Program-made: the position numbers and the translations under genes
Part shown: positions 1-9,726 of the stretch, piece after piece
How the letters are laid out: the number at the start of each line of letters is the position of its first letter
Numbering within the stretch: position 1 is the first letter of the stretch
Notes under the pieces: generated by a model
What the model was told of the DNA's origin: nothing
The model's input: only the letters and a program-made list of their open reading frames with translations
Databases searched by the model: none
Source of the DNA: Miscanthus floridulus
Lineage: Eukaryota > Streptophyta > Magnoliopsida > Poales > Poaceae
Reading direction: 5' to 3'
Length of the DNA stretch: 64,000 nt
Assembly (NCBI RefSeq): GCF_019320115.1
Contig: NC_089581.1
Coordinates: 92,688,802 to 92,752,801 of the forward strand

Positions 1-498
1 AGAGCCCCACGTCTAGTCTCAGAGATGATTGAGTGCGTGCTCCTCGCTTGAATGCTCTGAAGTTCTTACAATGGGGGGTGCAAGAATGGTGGAAGAGGTA
101 GTAGATCTAGAGCTAGGAGACGGGCTGCCCGAAGGGAAGCTTTAGGAGCCCTTCTACGGTGTAAGAATGAATGAATGAGAGTTGGGATCGAATGGTTCCG
201 GATCCTCAAGATGGGTGCCCTGACTACCCTTATATAGAGTTTGGGGCTAGGGCATGTACAAAGAAGAAGGTTCTCCCGACCGAAGTGTCGTATGCTTGAG
301 GGAGGTCCTAGCTAACTTGGCTTGCAAGCTACGCCGTCTTGTAGAGTATGTCTAGGCATGATTGTCGTCATGGTCTTATGGCCACGTCGCAACATAGTAT
401 GACCTGGTGCTACTGTGCCAGCCGTGGCGGCACTGTAGGAACAGTGGTGGTACGCCAGCCATCCTGTACAACGTGGTCTCCGTCGTGGTCGTCGTTAT
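1..498. other. Unassigned repeat-like DNA left of F1
   Basis: No coding potential that I can recognise. A TATA-like string (ttatatag, about 226-235) lies about 265 bp before the start of the F1 LTR, and the block has the mixed GC composition of an LTR U3/R segment. It may be the end of another LTR cut by the window edge. I see no partner copy of it elsewhere in the window. Confidence 0.3.
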
Positions 499-2540
499 TG
501 TAACAACCTAGGTTTTCCAATAACCAAAAAATCTGAATTCAAATTTTTTTCTAACAAAACCCATGTATGGTGAGTGTGCACACTAGGAAACCATCCATGT
601 AGTTGCACAAGTAGAACTCAAGTTAGCATGGTTTTATGTGATGTAATAAAATCAAATCAAAATTCATAAAATAACTAGTTGTGTGAGTTGCTAACCATTG
701 GCTTGGACCCTAAGACCCTAGTGGACCCCATAATGGTGTGTACGTGCTTGGCGACACATGTATACACACATAGAAGTCCAAGGTATAGCATAGAATGGGA
801 AATAGAAATAGAAAAAGAAATTAGAATTAAAGAAGAATTAGAAAAGGCCAAAGCAGCCAGCAGCCGCTGCCGGCCTAGCTAACGCGGCCCAATGCAGCCA
901 CGCGCGTGCCTCCGTGCGCGCCTCACTGAGACTGGCCTAGCACCGCGGCCCAGCTCCCTCCTGCGCCTGTGCGTGGCTGAGCCGGCCCAACAGGCAGCCC
1001 ACGCTGCGCCCCGCGTCACGACGAGCCGCTGCTGTCTCCTCCCGCTGCCGCTATCAGGTGGGCCTGCTTTGTCATCCCCTTCCTCGCGGCCCTCTGCTTT
1101 TGCGCCGGAACAGAGCAAAGGTGTTGGGGAAGAATCTTCTCTGCTGACCATATGTAGCAAGGTCGTTGGACAAGGATGCGTGGATGGGCACCACGTCCAC
1201 GATCCACGGCTTCCGTGCCCGCCCCCAGTCTGCACCATACCATGTCGCGCACCCGCTGTGGCCCCAACCAGTGATGCCACCCTGTCCTTCCCTTGACCAC
1301 CGGCACGTTCGAATTGGGAGCACCAGCGGGCGCGCAACCACCCCGCACGCCCCAAAACCCTAGCTAGGCGCCTTGATCACCCTTCACGTACCCCTTCACC
1401 TCCATCCACCATCTATCGCTCGCCATGGCCGTGACCTCCCTATAAGAGGGCACCCCTGGTGCCCTAGCACCTCACCCTCACCCTGTCGCCACCTGGTGGC
1501 AACCCACGACCATCATAGCGCCCTAGAGGAGGAGAAGGAGAGAGGGAAGGAGCCCAGCTCGTCGGAGTTGACCGAGCTCATTAGAGAAGAAGACAATGAC
1601 CAGATCATTTTCCTTTCCATAGCGGTTTGGCACTGCACTGCTACCTCTTGCCATAGCCTTGACTCACCACCACATCACCATCCTACCTACCCTGCCACCA
1701 CGGTGAGCCCCCGACGTTGCTTTCCCATGCTCGCCACCATGGACAAGCCATGGCCACGCCGCCATGTTCTCCCCGTTGGGAGGGCCAAAGGACAACATTT
1801 TTGTCGTCGTGATGCACCGCACACATGTACACACGCACATGAGCTATGAGCTAGCCTTGCTGAGCCACTAGTGCTTGGGAACGTGAGCGCCTACATGTTG
1901 CACCCACCGTGGTCGCCATGGCCGGTGTCCACCGCATCGCCACCCCATTCTAGCCACCTCGAGCCGGTAGAGGTAAAATGACCACCTAGCAAGATTTGCC
2001 TCACCGAGGGACATGTAATGCACTAGGTAGAAAGGGAAGGAGACCCCTAGGAGCCACTAGCCATGTTCTGGCTCGCTGAAGCCGCATGCCTCCCATGCCG
2101 CCGCCATGTTCTCACTGATCCCGGCTACCTCGCGACGCGAGGAGGGGCCGATGATGTCCACCATCACCCTATGAACATAGCCGTGTAGGTGGATGCACCT
2201 AGGGCCTACCCTACCCCTACATGCCTTGGAGCCGAGAACTCATCGGAGCTCCGCCGTGTCTGCCACCTCGCTATGGACTCCGCTGTGGACTCTGGTCACC
2301 GGCACTGCCTCCTACAGCACCCCGGTGACCCCAATTAGGTAAAAGGCCACCCCTTTTAACCCCCATTGGCCAATTTGGCTGGACCTCACGTGCCGCCCCT
2401 GCCGCCATCGTGGCCGACATCGCAGAGATCGTAGCTGCCGCCTGAGCCCCATTTGACCCCACTAGAGACCCCACGGAGCCCATGGAAACACCCAACAGCT
2501 ATGCTAGCCAAGGCGGCACCTTGGCCCTATGGTTTAGTCC
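499..2540 (+). mobile_element. F1: LTR of a Tekay/Del-like gypsy element, plus orientation
   Basis: The block begins with TGTAACAACC, as F2 does at 61740. It then has an AT-rich part (500-840) and a long GC-rich part (840-2500). F2 shares the same order of segments, including an A/G-rich stretch just before the GC-rich part, although the sequences are strongly diverged. Read in reverse, the E LTR also begins TGTAACACC and has the same AT-rich then GC-rich layout, which supports the Tekay/Del assignment. Open frames up to about 158 codons occur in the GC-rich part on both strands, but none has a recognisable domain and I treat them as chance. The right end is imprecise: it meets B1, in the opposite orientation, near 2540. 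Confidence 0.5.
1441..1447 (+). promoter_or_regulatory. Candidate TATA box of the F1 LTR
   Basis: TATAAGA sits in a GC-rich context inside the LTR. The related F2 LTR has TATAAAG in an equivalent place. It would drive plus-strand transcription of the element. Confidence 0.4.
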
Positions 2541-3020
2541 TCATCCACGACAGGATGAAGGCAGTTCTTATAGTACCCATGATACATCATATCATCTACA
2601 ACAAGATTGAATAAACCCTGAGTATGAGAATGTACTCAACTAGACTTACCCGTTGTAAACCATAAAAAAATATGACACCAAGGAGTATGCAAGGCTTTAT
2701 CGGTGGAGTTAGCTTGATAATATTTTGCATAAAAGCTTAAGTAACATAACTTGGACATTTAATATCTTTAGCATCAAATTGAATACCTATTCAATTAAGC
2801 ATCTCTAGATTAGCACCTATACTAGAGCAATCACGTGATTAAGCTAACAAGCATTAGTAACCATATCCGGTGTATTAATTTGTGCATCATCATAACCCTC
2901 AAGTTCCATCAATTAATGCTATGTTGTTGCTACTTAGTCAAGTTCTCACTATCCAAGAGAGACAACGACTCGAATTGATTCCAAGTAGCTGGGGAGTTAT
3001 TTCCAACACAAACCCATACT

Positions 3021-3293
3021 AATGAAGACATCCCTAGCATTCACTCATCTCCAATTGAAGCTACACTTGATATAGCTGGTCCAATTACAAGGAGTAGAGC
3101 TAAACAATTGGAGAAGGAAATTCATTCTCAGGTGAACGCTAACCTTGTGCTTAATAATCAGATTACATTGAATGAACCTATGCTTTTGAGTACTTGTTTC
3201 AATGTTCTTAGGAATGATGGAGTGCATGAACAAGCATGGGATGATGATGGATTCTGCCCACCAAATATATGCATGGAACCTGGACGTGCATGA
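3021..3293 (+). pseudogene. C-terminal fragment of a gypsy polyprotein
   Basis: The frame opens directly at the left edge of the inserted block and runs to a stop at 3291-3293. It contains GPITRSRAKQLEKE, the GP-[IM]-TR-[SA]-RA-K motif that is common near the C-terminus of plant gypsy (and some gag-pol) polyproteins just before the 3' LTR. No catalytic domain is present. The lineage cannot be fixed from so short a tail. Confidence 0.55.
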
Positions 3294-3907
3294 GAGAGGA
3301 AAGGCCATTCAGCTACCATGAATATCAGCCGTTGAAGTGCAAGCAAATAATTTGGGAGTTAGGAATGCATGCAACCAGCAACTGGGTTGCTGTCCACACA
3401 CGCTCCAGCATGCATGTAGAGAATACCAACCAGCTAGGCGCCCTACTAGGCTTGGTTATTAATAAAAGTAGTGCTGCAACTTCCCACTACATGTTCTCAA
3501 TTATTTTCCACCAAACTGAAACTCCACTAGTGCTATATATCTCTGTAATGGATGACGTGAACAGGAACTCGTGATTGCAATTTCAGAAATACCAACTCTT
3601 GGAATTCTTGTTCCAGCGTGAGTCTTGAGAGGCTTGCAAACTTGTTCTTTCGATTCCTGAGGGAGTTGTAGAACGCCGAATTGCGGTTCACCCAGTTTGT
3701 GCCTTCATGTCTATACGGCATGATTGCGTGGGCTGTTCGTCGATACGTGGAAGGGTGATTGTCTCGGTAGTTCGTCGCGTGGACAGCCTCGCGGTGCATT
3801 GCCTCTTCACCAGGTCGCGCAACGACAATTTATCAAGTTCGCAGATCCTACGAGAAGATTGGGCCACAACAACTTGCTACACGTGCTGCATAGACGTGTG
3901 CACATCA
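3021..3907 (+). mobile_element. 5'-truncated gypsy 3' end (polyprotein tail plus LTR) inserted in B1
   Basis: Comparison with B2 and B3 shows that this stretch is foreign to the B LTR. The hexamer CATACT occurs immediately left (3015-3020) and immediately right (3908-3913), as a target duplication would. The right edge ends in CA, as LTRs do. The left edge is not TG; it starts inside a coding frame. The block holds about 270 bp encoding a polyprotein C-terminus, followed by about 600 bp that look like an LTR. Confidence 0.5.
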
Positions 3908-4684
3908 CATACTTCCCCATCAGGGTCACATCGGGTCACCTCTGGTACAACTCAGGTACAGTCGCCGGTTCGATCAGCATCGCATCCTCAGGGATACTAC
4001 TAGTCTACTAGGAAGTTTAGGCCAGGCCTGCCCTTGGACTCACGCCACTGGCTCCCCGCACATCCTTACTTCCTCTAGAGTGCGCACTTTCACTTATCGG
4101 GTCCTGGCCTAAGTTGAGCTACTTGGCTTCGTGGTTAGAACGACTTGTCCGGCCAACTACGACAACATGAATACAAGTGTAGCAACACAAGCACAAGATG
4201 ACCCAAGGATTTATCTCGTGGTTCAGCTGGCCAACACGGCTTGCCTAAGTCCATGTTGCTGAGGTATACCACTAAGGCTTTGGGGTTTTGCAACTCTACC
4301 TTATTCTCAAGTCAAGAGAGTGAACTCTTGAGATGAGGGGTGATTTTACTCGCTGCAAGAGGTGGTTACAAACCTTCTGGGGCCGCCACACAAGTTGACA
4401 AGCTCTATGGGCAATGCTCTAGCCGTCTAAGAGCAAAGCTCCAAGAGTAACAAACACAACTGTCGGCTAAGACATGAACCAAGTGCTCTTTAGAGTTTGG
4501 GAATCAATGGAGCTGCTCTCTAATCGAGTTTTGGACCCTTATCCCTCAAGGATTGATGGGGAAATCAAAAGATTTGCTTGGGGGCTTGAGGTCAACAATG
4601 GAGTGAGAGAGAGCTCCTACTCTGTTTTGGGCGTGCTAAAATAGGGAAGAAGAGAGCAGATTACCATTGGGGAGGAAGGGGAAA

Positions 4685-4763
4685 GGTATATATACCCCCT
4701 AGCCCCCAACGGTCATTTAAATCATAGATAGCCGTTGCAGAAGAAAGGGAAAGGCATATATAC
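4685..4763 (-). promoter_or_regulatory. Duplicated TATA-like module
   Basis: The palindrome GGTATATATACC at 4685-4696 and GCATATATAC at 4754-4763 lie in two copies of a ~65-70-bp module. Both modules have a G/A-rich lead (gaaggggaaagg / gaaagggaaagg) and a trailing cctagccc. This is a local duplication of a core-promoter-like segment. Orientation is inferred, because the core motif is palindromic. Confidence 0.35.
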
Positions 4764-4794
4764 CCTAGCCCTCAATGGACACCGCACCCAAGAG

Positions 4795-4986
4795 GTTGGG
4801 TGAGACAAAGCCCACGACCTCAAAGTTAGGCGAGACAGAGACCATGGCCTAGAGGTCAGGCGAGATGGAGCTCGCACCCAAGTAGTCTGGCGAGATGGAG
4901 CTTGCATCCAAGGGGTCGGGCGAGCTGGAGCCCACGACCAAAGGGTCGGGAGGGCCAGAGCCCGCGACAAAGGGGTCAGGCGATCC
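4795..4986. repeat. 30-bp minisatellite, about 6.4 copies
   Basis: Six consecutive 30-bp units start with GTTGGG, GTTAGG, GTCAGG, GTCTGG, GTCGGG and GTCGGG, at 4795, 4825, 4855, 4885, 4915 and 4945. A 12-bp partial unit follows from 4975. Units share GTCGGGCGAGATGGAGCCC-like cores. Because 30 is a multiple of 3, open frames through it on the minus strand are decapeptide repeats; I do not regard these as a protein. Confidence 0.85.
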
Positions 4987-5404
4987 TCTCTTCAAGTGCA
5001 GCAGTGCCGCACCATGCAAGGTAGCAAGGGTAATAGTGAAGTATAGACTGTCTTGGCTATGAACCTGAGGATGCATGTGGTTGTTTGAGCACTTGGTAGC
5101 ACATATTAGCTTAAGCATTGTGCCCCCCTTTAAAGTATGGCTTTTCCTATACTCAAATTCAATATATAAAAGAATTTAAACCTCCTTTGAGTTTGAAGCC
5201 ATCTACATTTATAATTGGGGGCTCCTCCGTTTCATGTAGCATCCTCGAATATAAATTCCCTGCTTGTCATCTCGATAAATCTCATTAGTTCTCTAATTGC
5301 ATGGTCATTATCACCAAAACACATAATTAAGGCTTGATTGCACTTTCACTCTTGCCAAACATACTCTTTTTCTCCTTCATCACGACCGACCCAGTTCCAT
5401 TTAT

Positions 5405-8152
5405 TGTAGCAGAACCATCCAATTTATAAAAGCACAAGTACAATAGTAGCCCGCAAGCGGTCGCACTATCATACTTGAGCCCATATAAACCCGGTAGTCC
5501 GTCGAGTACCACGAAGGGTCTCGATTCAACCAACATACAACCAAGATCATACATGATTCAACATACATGTCACATGTTACATAAAGTTCACAAATACAGT
5601 TCCATACATCAGATTACGATAAAAAGTTATTACAAACCAAGTTCAGGTAAAATAGTAGCGGAAGCAATTAAAGTTTGAAACCAACATCTCCATCGTTGTT
5701 CAAATATTGTGCCATCTCATGATCACAATCCCACAAAAGCATAAGAGAGGGATTAACAAGAAATGCCTTGCCCAGGGCCCTACTCCTCGTCCACGATGGG
5801 ACAGAAGCAGTTGTTACAGTAGCCATGATACATCGTATTGTCTGCAACAATGGGAAATAAACCCTAAGTACAAGAAGGTACTCAGCTAGACTTACTCATC
5901 ATAAACAAAAAGAAAGGGACTCCAAGGATCATGCAAGGCTTTATAAGTGGTGCTAGCTTGACCACATTTTGCATAAAAAGCTTACCAATTCAAGTATATA
6001 GTTATAATTCGGTCATCAAGTTAATTATAGCTATTCACCTCTAGATTAGCAACTAACCAGTGCCAAACAAGCGGTATATCATTTAGTAGCATAACAATAA
6101 TAACCATAGCCGGTGTAGTAATTCCATGTTCTTCATAACCATCATTCCATAATACACTCACTACGATGTTGGAGCTAGCCTAGTTTCTCACTGTCCGGTA
6201 GAGACGGTGATTCGAATCTATTTCAACCAGCTGGGAATTTATTCCTAACACAAACCCAAGCAGACCAGATCAACAGTCACCTTAGGTCACCTTTGGTACA
6301 ACTCAGGTCCACATTTCGTGGGTTCGACTAGCGCCACACAATCAGGAACAACTAGCTACCAGGATGTTAAGGCCTTGGCCTACCCTTGGGCTCACATCTG
6401 GCTCCCCGCACATCCTTACTATCATCTAGAGTGTGCACTTTTATAGAACAGGGCCTGGCCTGAGTTAAGCTACTCGGCTTCATGGTTGAAACAAGTTATC
6501 CGACTAGCTAAGTGAGAGGCATGCGTTCAATCTCGACAGAAGTGCTAACAACGATATGGTCCTTAACTGGCATAGACGAAATCACATGAGTCAACCTACA
6601 CATAGACTCCACCTAGTCTCCAGTTACATTACCCCATGGTTCTGTTCCACGATAGCAAATATAGCTAACCATGCTTCGGTATCCACCTATATCCCGCAGG
6701 TGATAGGAAATCACCTGACTTCTATTGGTCTAAGCATGGCTAAGAATATATTCGATCCTGGACCTATACAGGGTTAAAGGTATATTTATCTAGACAAGGT
6801 AGTTCTATGCATCAAGTGTTTCCAATTCAACTCTTATAACCTAATGCATCAAACATAAAGGACTCAAGTGATATTTTATAAAACATGGAAGGCTTAAAAT
6901 GCTCTGGGGCTTACCTTTGATAAAGGAAGTTGGCCTGTGATCTGGGCACTCGGGTAAGTCTTCAAGAGTTTGCTCCTCTCCTTCTAGATCTATGGCCTAA
7001 GGTGCCTCCTGTTGTTTCTCCGGCTCTTCTTCAAACTCCAACAGAGTTATGCCTTCGAACGATCCTATATGCATGAGCACGGAATAAGATATCATGGATG
7101 CATATATAATGACAAGTAGCATAGGATATAGTGTGATGAAATGGATCCTCCTAAGCATTCTCAATAGAATTGCCTTAAGGTGATAACAAGTTACATTTTC
7201 TTTTACTGAGTAGGTGCATATCTCTTCTCTAGTAACTTAAACAAACACTTATGTAAATTATTTTCTGGACTACAAGACAACAACCAATTATTTTGACCAT
7301 AACTAGAGTTATGCACATCAAAATAATATGGTTGTGGACATTCTAGAAATCTTAAGAAATTGGCTACAACTTTCTTTGAATCATCTTAATGTGATTCAGC
7401 AGTTATCTAGGTCAAACAATTCAATCTTTCAGATATGTCCAGAGAGCAAGCATTTCTGATAGTAGACTTCTAACAGCCATAATTCTTAAACCATAAGACC
7501 TATGACTATGAAAATTTAATACCAGGTAGATAAGTAAGTTATCTACAACTTTGTTATTAACAAGTTTTATAGAAAAGATCATTATCATTATGAAATCATC
7601 ACCACAACAGAAACTACACATGTAGTTATCTAGTTGAATTATAAAGCAATAATTAACTAGTTGCCTATAAACAAATACTTCTAAGCCTCACTAATAGTAT
7701 CAATAGATTATATGCATCACACACACACCACAGAAAACATCATGGTTAAGCCTAACTAATTTATTTATATTCATTTATTAATTTCCTTAGATAATAAGGT
7801 GATTTACAGAGTAAATATTTTCAGTGCTCAATAAATTCCAAAAAAATTACAGTAGCTACACATGACCCTAATAGTCTACTGTACAAATTTTATGCCATTA
7901 GGATAAGTATATCTACCTCTACAAAAATGACAAGTTACATATGCTTATTTTAGCAAAAATAGTTTAGCATAGTGAAAAGTGTCAAACAACAGATTTAATA
8001 TTTTTCTTACTTTCCTCCTAGCATGAGAATACTGTGTAAAAATTTGTATGATCATATGTTATTTATTTTTACCTCATTTATTTTCACTAAAAACTAGCAA
8101 TTAATTAAGATTAAATAGGAAGACCATATTTGAAGTATGCTTACTATAGGTT
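5405..8152 (-). mobile_element. B2 (first part): long Tekay/Del-like LTR, minus orientation
   Basis: The start TGTAGCAGAACC resembles the printed start of the E LTR (TGTGGCAGAACC). The block aligns along its length with B3 from 25881, including the motif catacttgagcccatataaac, the aaccctaagtacaagaaggtactcagctagac segment, and the AT-rich segment near 7300-8150. It is interrupted at 8152 by element A and resumes at 19490. No internal coding region flanks it, so it is probably a solo or truncated LTR of close to 4 kb. Confidence 0.65.
8148..8152. repeat. Target-site duplication of A, left copy (AGGTT)
   Basis: AGGTT precedes the first TG of the 5' LTR and recurs at 19490-19494 directly after the final CA of the 3' LTR. 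The B3 LTR has a single AGGTT at the homologous position. Confidence 0.9.
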
Positions 8153-8454
8153 TGTTTACACCAAAATTTGGAAGAAGAGTCACAGGGACTCAAAAACTCC
8201 CAAGATCATGTCATTAAGAAACCAATTGCGTGCAGATCGGAACTACTAACTCGAATGCAAAACTGGAATCGACTTTCTTCAGATAGTGCCAGCGGATAAC
8301 GACAAAGGCTATGATCGACGCTAGTATGAGACATGTTGGACTCTACAAAAAGGGAAAGATTAGACTCCAAGTTATCTTACATTAGGAATGTTTTCTCTAA
8401 GGTCAAGAATTGTGATGAGTCGTGCTTAGACAGGAGTCATGCGTAGGTCCTGAG

Positions 8455-8461
8455 TATAAAT
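8455..8461 (+). promoter_or_regulatory. TATA box of the A 5' LTR
   Basis: TATAAAT in the context gagTATAAATatcgaacc. The same motif is at 18005-18011 in the 3' LTR and, on the minus strand, at about 23997-24004 in the A2 LTR. Conservation in three copies supports a real core promoter. Confidence 0.65.
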
Positions 8462-8569
8462 ATCGAACCCCGGCTATTATAAAGGACACACAATCAATTA
8501 AATACCAGTTATTTACTTGTTTCGGCTTCGGCCACCCCTTAGGAGTAGGAGTAGAGTTGATCTCAGCGA

Positions 8570-8765
8570 GTTCTTCAGCAAGTACGGCTGCATTGATCCG
8601 ATCAGCCTCCACTGCTTGTCTGTCAGTACCGTCATGGCTTATACCTCTGTTCATATGGCTGCATCGATCCGGTCGACCTCCACTGCGACTCTGGTATAAG
8701 TTAGTTATCGACTCTTGTCTAGTTCAAGTACGGCTGCATCGATCCGATCGACCTCCACTACTCGA
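8570..8765 (+). repeat. Repeated GGCTGCATCGATC module in the A LTR
   Basis: Three copies of a ~30-bp module (GGCTGCAT-[TC]-GATCCG-[AG]-TC-x-[GA]CCTCCACT) occur about 75 bp apart at roughly 8586, 8658 and 8731. The 3' LTR has the same three near 18136, 18198 and 18270. The reverse complement of the module is also repeated several times in the A2 LTR. Confidence 0.75.
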
Positions 8766-9101
8766 ACTAGATTAATGTCAAGTTATCGGCTCTATCTAAG
8801 GGTGGCGTTCCTCCGGATAGATTCATTAAGTTACCGATATTGCTTATTGCTTCCATTATTTATTCAATTAGAGTAATATCACTTCACCCGATTGAGATTG
8901 ATCTAGATCGGCCTTATATCTTGTTTAACCCATCGTTTGTTATTCTAAATTTGATCTGATCTGCACTTAAATCGGTGAGTTATGTTTTATCAACTATTTT
9001 ACATCAATCTTGATTGTGCATAGCGTGCTATTAAGGCATGTTTGATCTTGAGTAGATCTATTGGCTAGCGAAAACTGTTCCATGGCCCGTTATCACGGCC
9101 T

Positions 9102-9120
9102 GTGTGATTCTGCCTCACAC
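9102..9120 (+). other. Hairpin repeat in the A 5' LTR (copy 1)
   Basis: GTGTGA-TTCTGCC-TCACAC can form a perfect 6-bp stem with a 7-base loop. The 3' LTR has this copy plus two more with a different but still perfectly paired stem. In the 5' LTR the other two are reduced by deletion to one hybrid, with only three matching stem positions. Confidence 0.6.
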
Positions 9121-9696
9121 CCCACTGTTAGCACCATGGAGTGATTCTGCCTCATGCCCCACTAGTCATAGCGATAGATGAGATCTAATATGTTTATTAG
9201 ATTTATCTCTATTAAATGGTTGAATGATGATGAGCTATTTCTTTTACATAAAAGGGGTTCGGTTACTTATAGTCATTGGCTTAGCATGAACTAATTACTG
9301 TTGATATCCTTTTGTCAGTGACCAATATTTGTCTAAACAATGATATTCATCCAGGGTGATAACCGACGCTTCTTACACAACCCCATAAGCTTTAATCGAT
9401 TTATTCTTATGAATATGCTGGAATCAACTATTTAGTCGATCTCCTTTCATATCGGCTCTCAGAGCAGCACATTCAGGACTGTTTGGCAACACCAGCATGT
9501 TCCCCCTTAATTACTAATAAACTTTCTCTCCTTGTCAATTGTTGGGTCAAATTGACTGGCACGTCTTGGGAGGAGTGCATAGGATCGACCATCCCTGTGC
9601 TGAAGCTAGGCGGATCTCTAGCTCCATCGAGCAGACCCTTCTGGCTTGCTCGTGTGTCCTCGGCACGGGGCAAAATTCTGTGTCGACACATATTTC

Positions 9697-9715
9697 TGGC
9701 ACGCCCAGTGGGACC
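9697..9715 (+). promoter_or_regulatory. Primer-binding-site candidate of element A
   Basis: TGGCACGCCCAGTGGGACC lies 8 bp after the 5' LTR end. The related A2 copy has the near-identical sequence on the minus strand at 22405-22422, again just inside the LTR. I cannot name the primer tRNA with confidence. Confidence 0.7.
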
Positions 9716-9726
9716 CCACAATTATC

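Larger units (their letters stand above)
2541..4158 (-). mobile_element. B1: partial Tekay-like LTR, minus orientation
   Basis: The sequence from about 2545 to 3014 and from 3913 to 4158 aligns with internal parts of B2 (about 5805-6510) and B3 (about 26265-26980). Shared landmarks are the segment around aataaaccctgagta, the GGTCACCT..GGTACAACTCAGGT segment, and the segment reading gctccccgcacatccttact. The first ~400 bp of the LTR are missing and it stops at about 4158, where B2 and B3 continue, so it is truncated on both sides. It is interrupted by the insertion at 3021-3907. Confidence 0.65.
4159..5404 (-). mobile_element. Unclassified LTR-like block between B1 and B2
   Basis: The block replaces the continuation expected from B2 and B3. 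It has two TATA-like motifs readable on the minus strand (4685-4696 and 4754-4763) and a 30-bp minisatellite. It also has an AT-rich end (about 5120-5400) with the feel of U3 sequence. No PBS, polypurine tract or coding domain was recognised, and there is no second copy in the window. It may be a solo LTR or an LTR remnant. Confidence 0.35.
8153..9688 (+). repeat. 5' LTR of element A
   Basis: Begins TGTTTACACC and ends TCGACA; 1,536 bp against 1,787 bp for the 3' copy. Most of the length difference is a 263-bp deletion relative to the 3' LTR, joined at the trinucleotide TGA (9138-9147 region). It contains a TATA box at 8455-8461, three GGCTGCAT-type repeats, and one intact hairpin (9102-9120). 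Confidence 0.9.

Noticed and set aside
879..1849. Several overlapping open frames of 60-158 codons on both strands in the GC-rich part of F1
   Set aside because: GC-rich DNA has few stops; no domain, and frames overlap on both strands with no conservation in F2.
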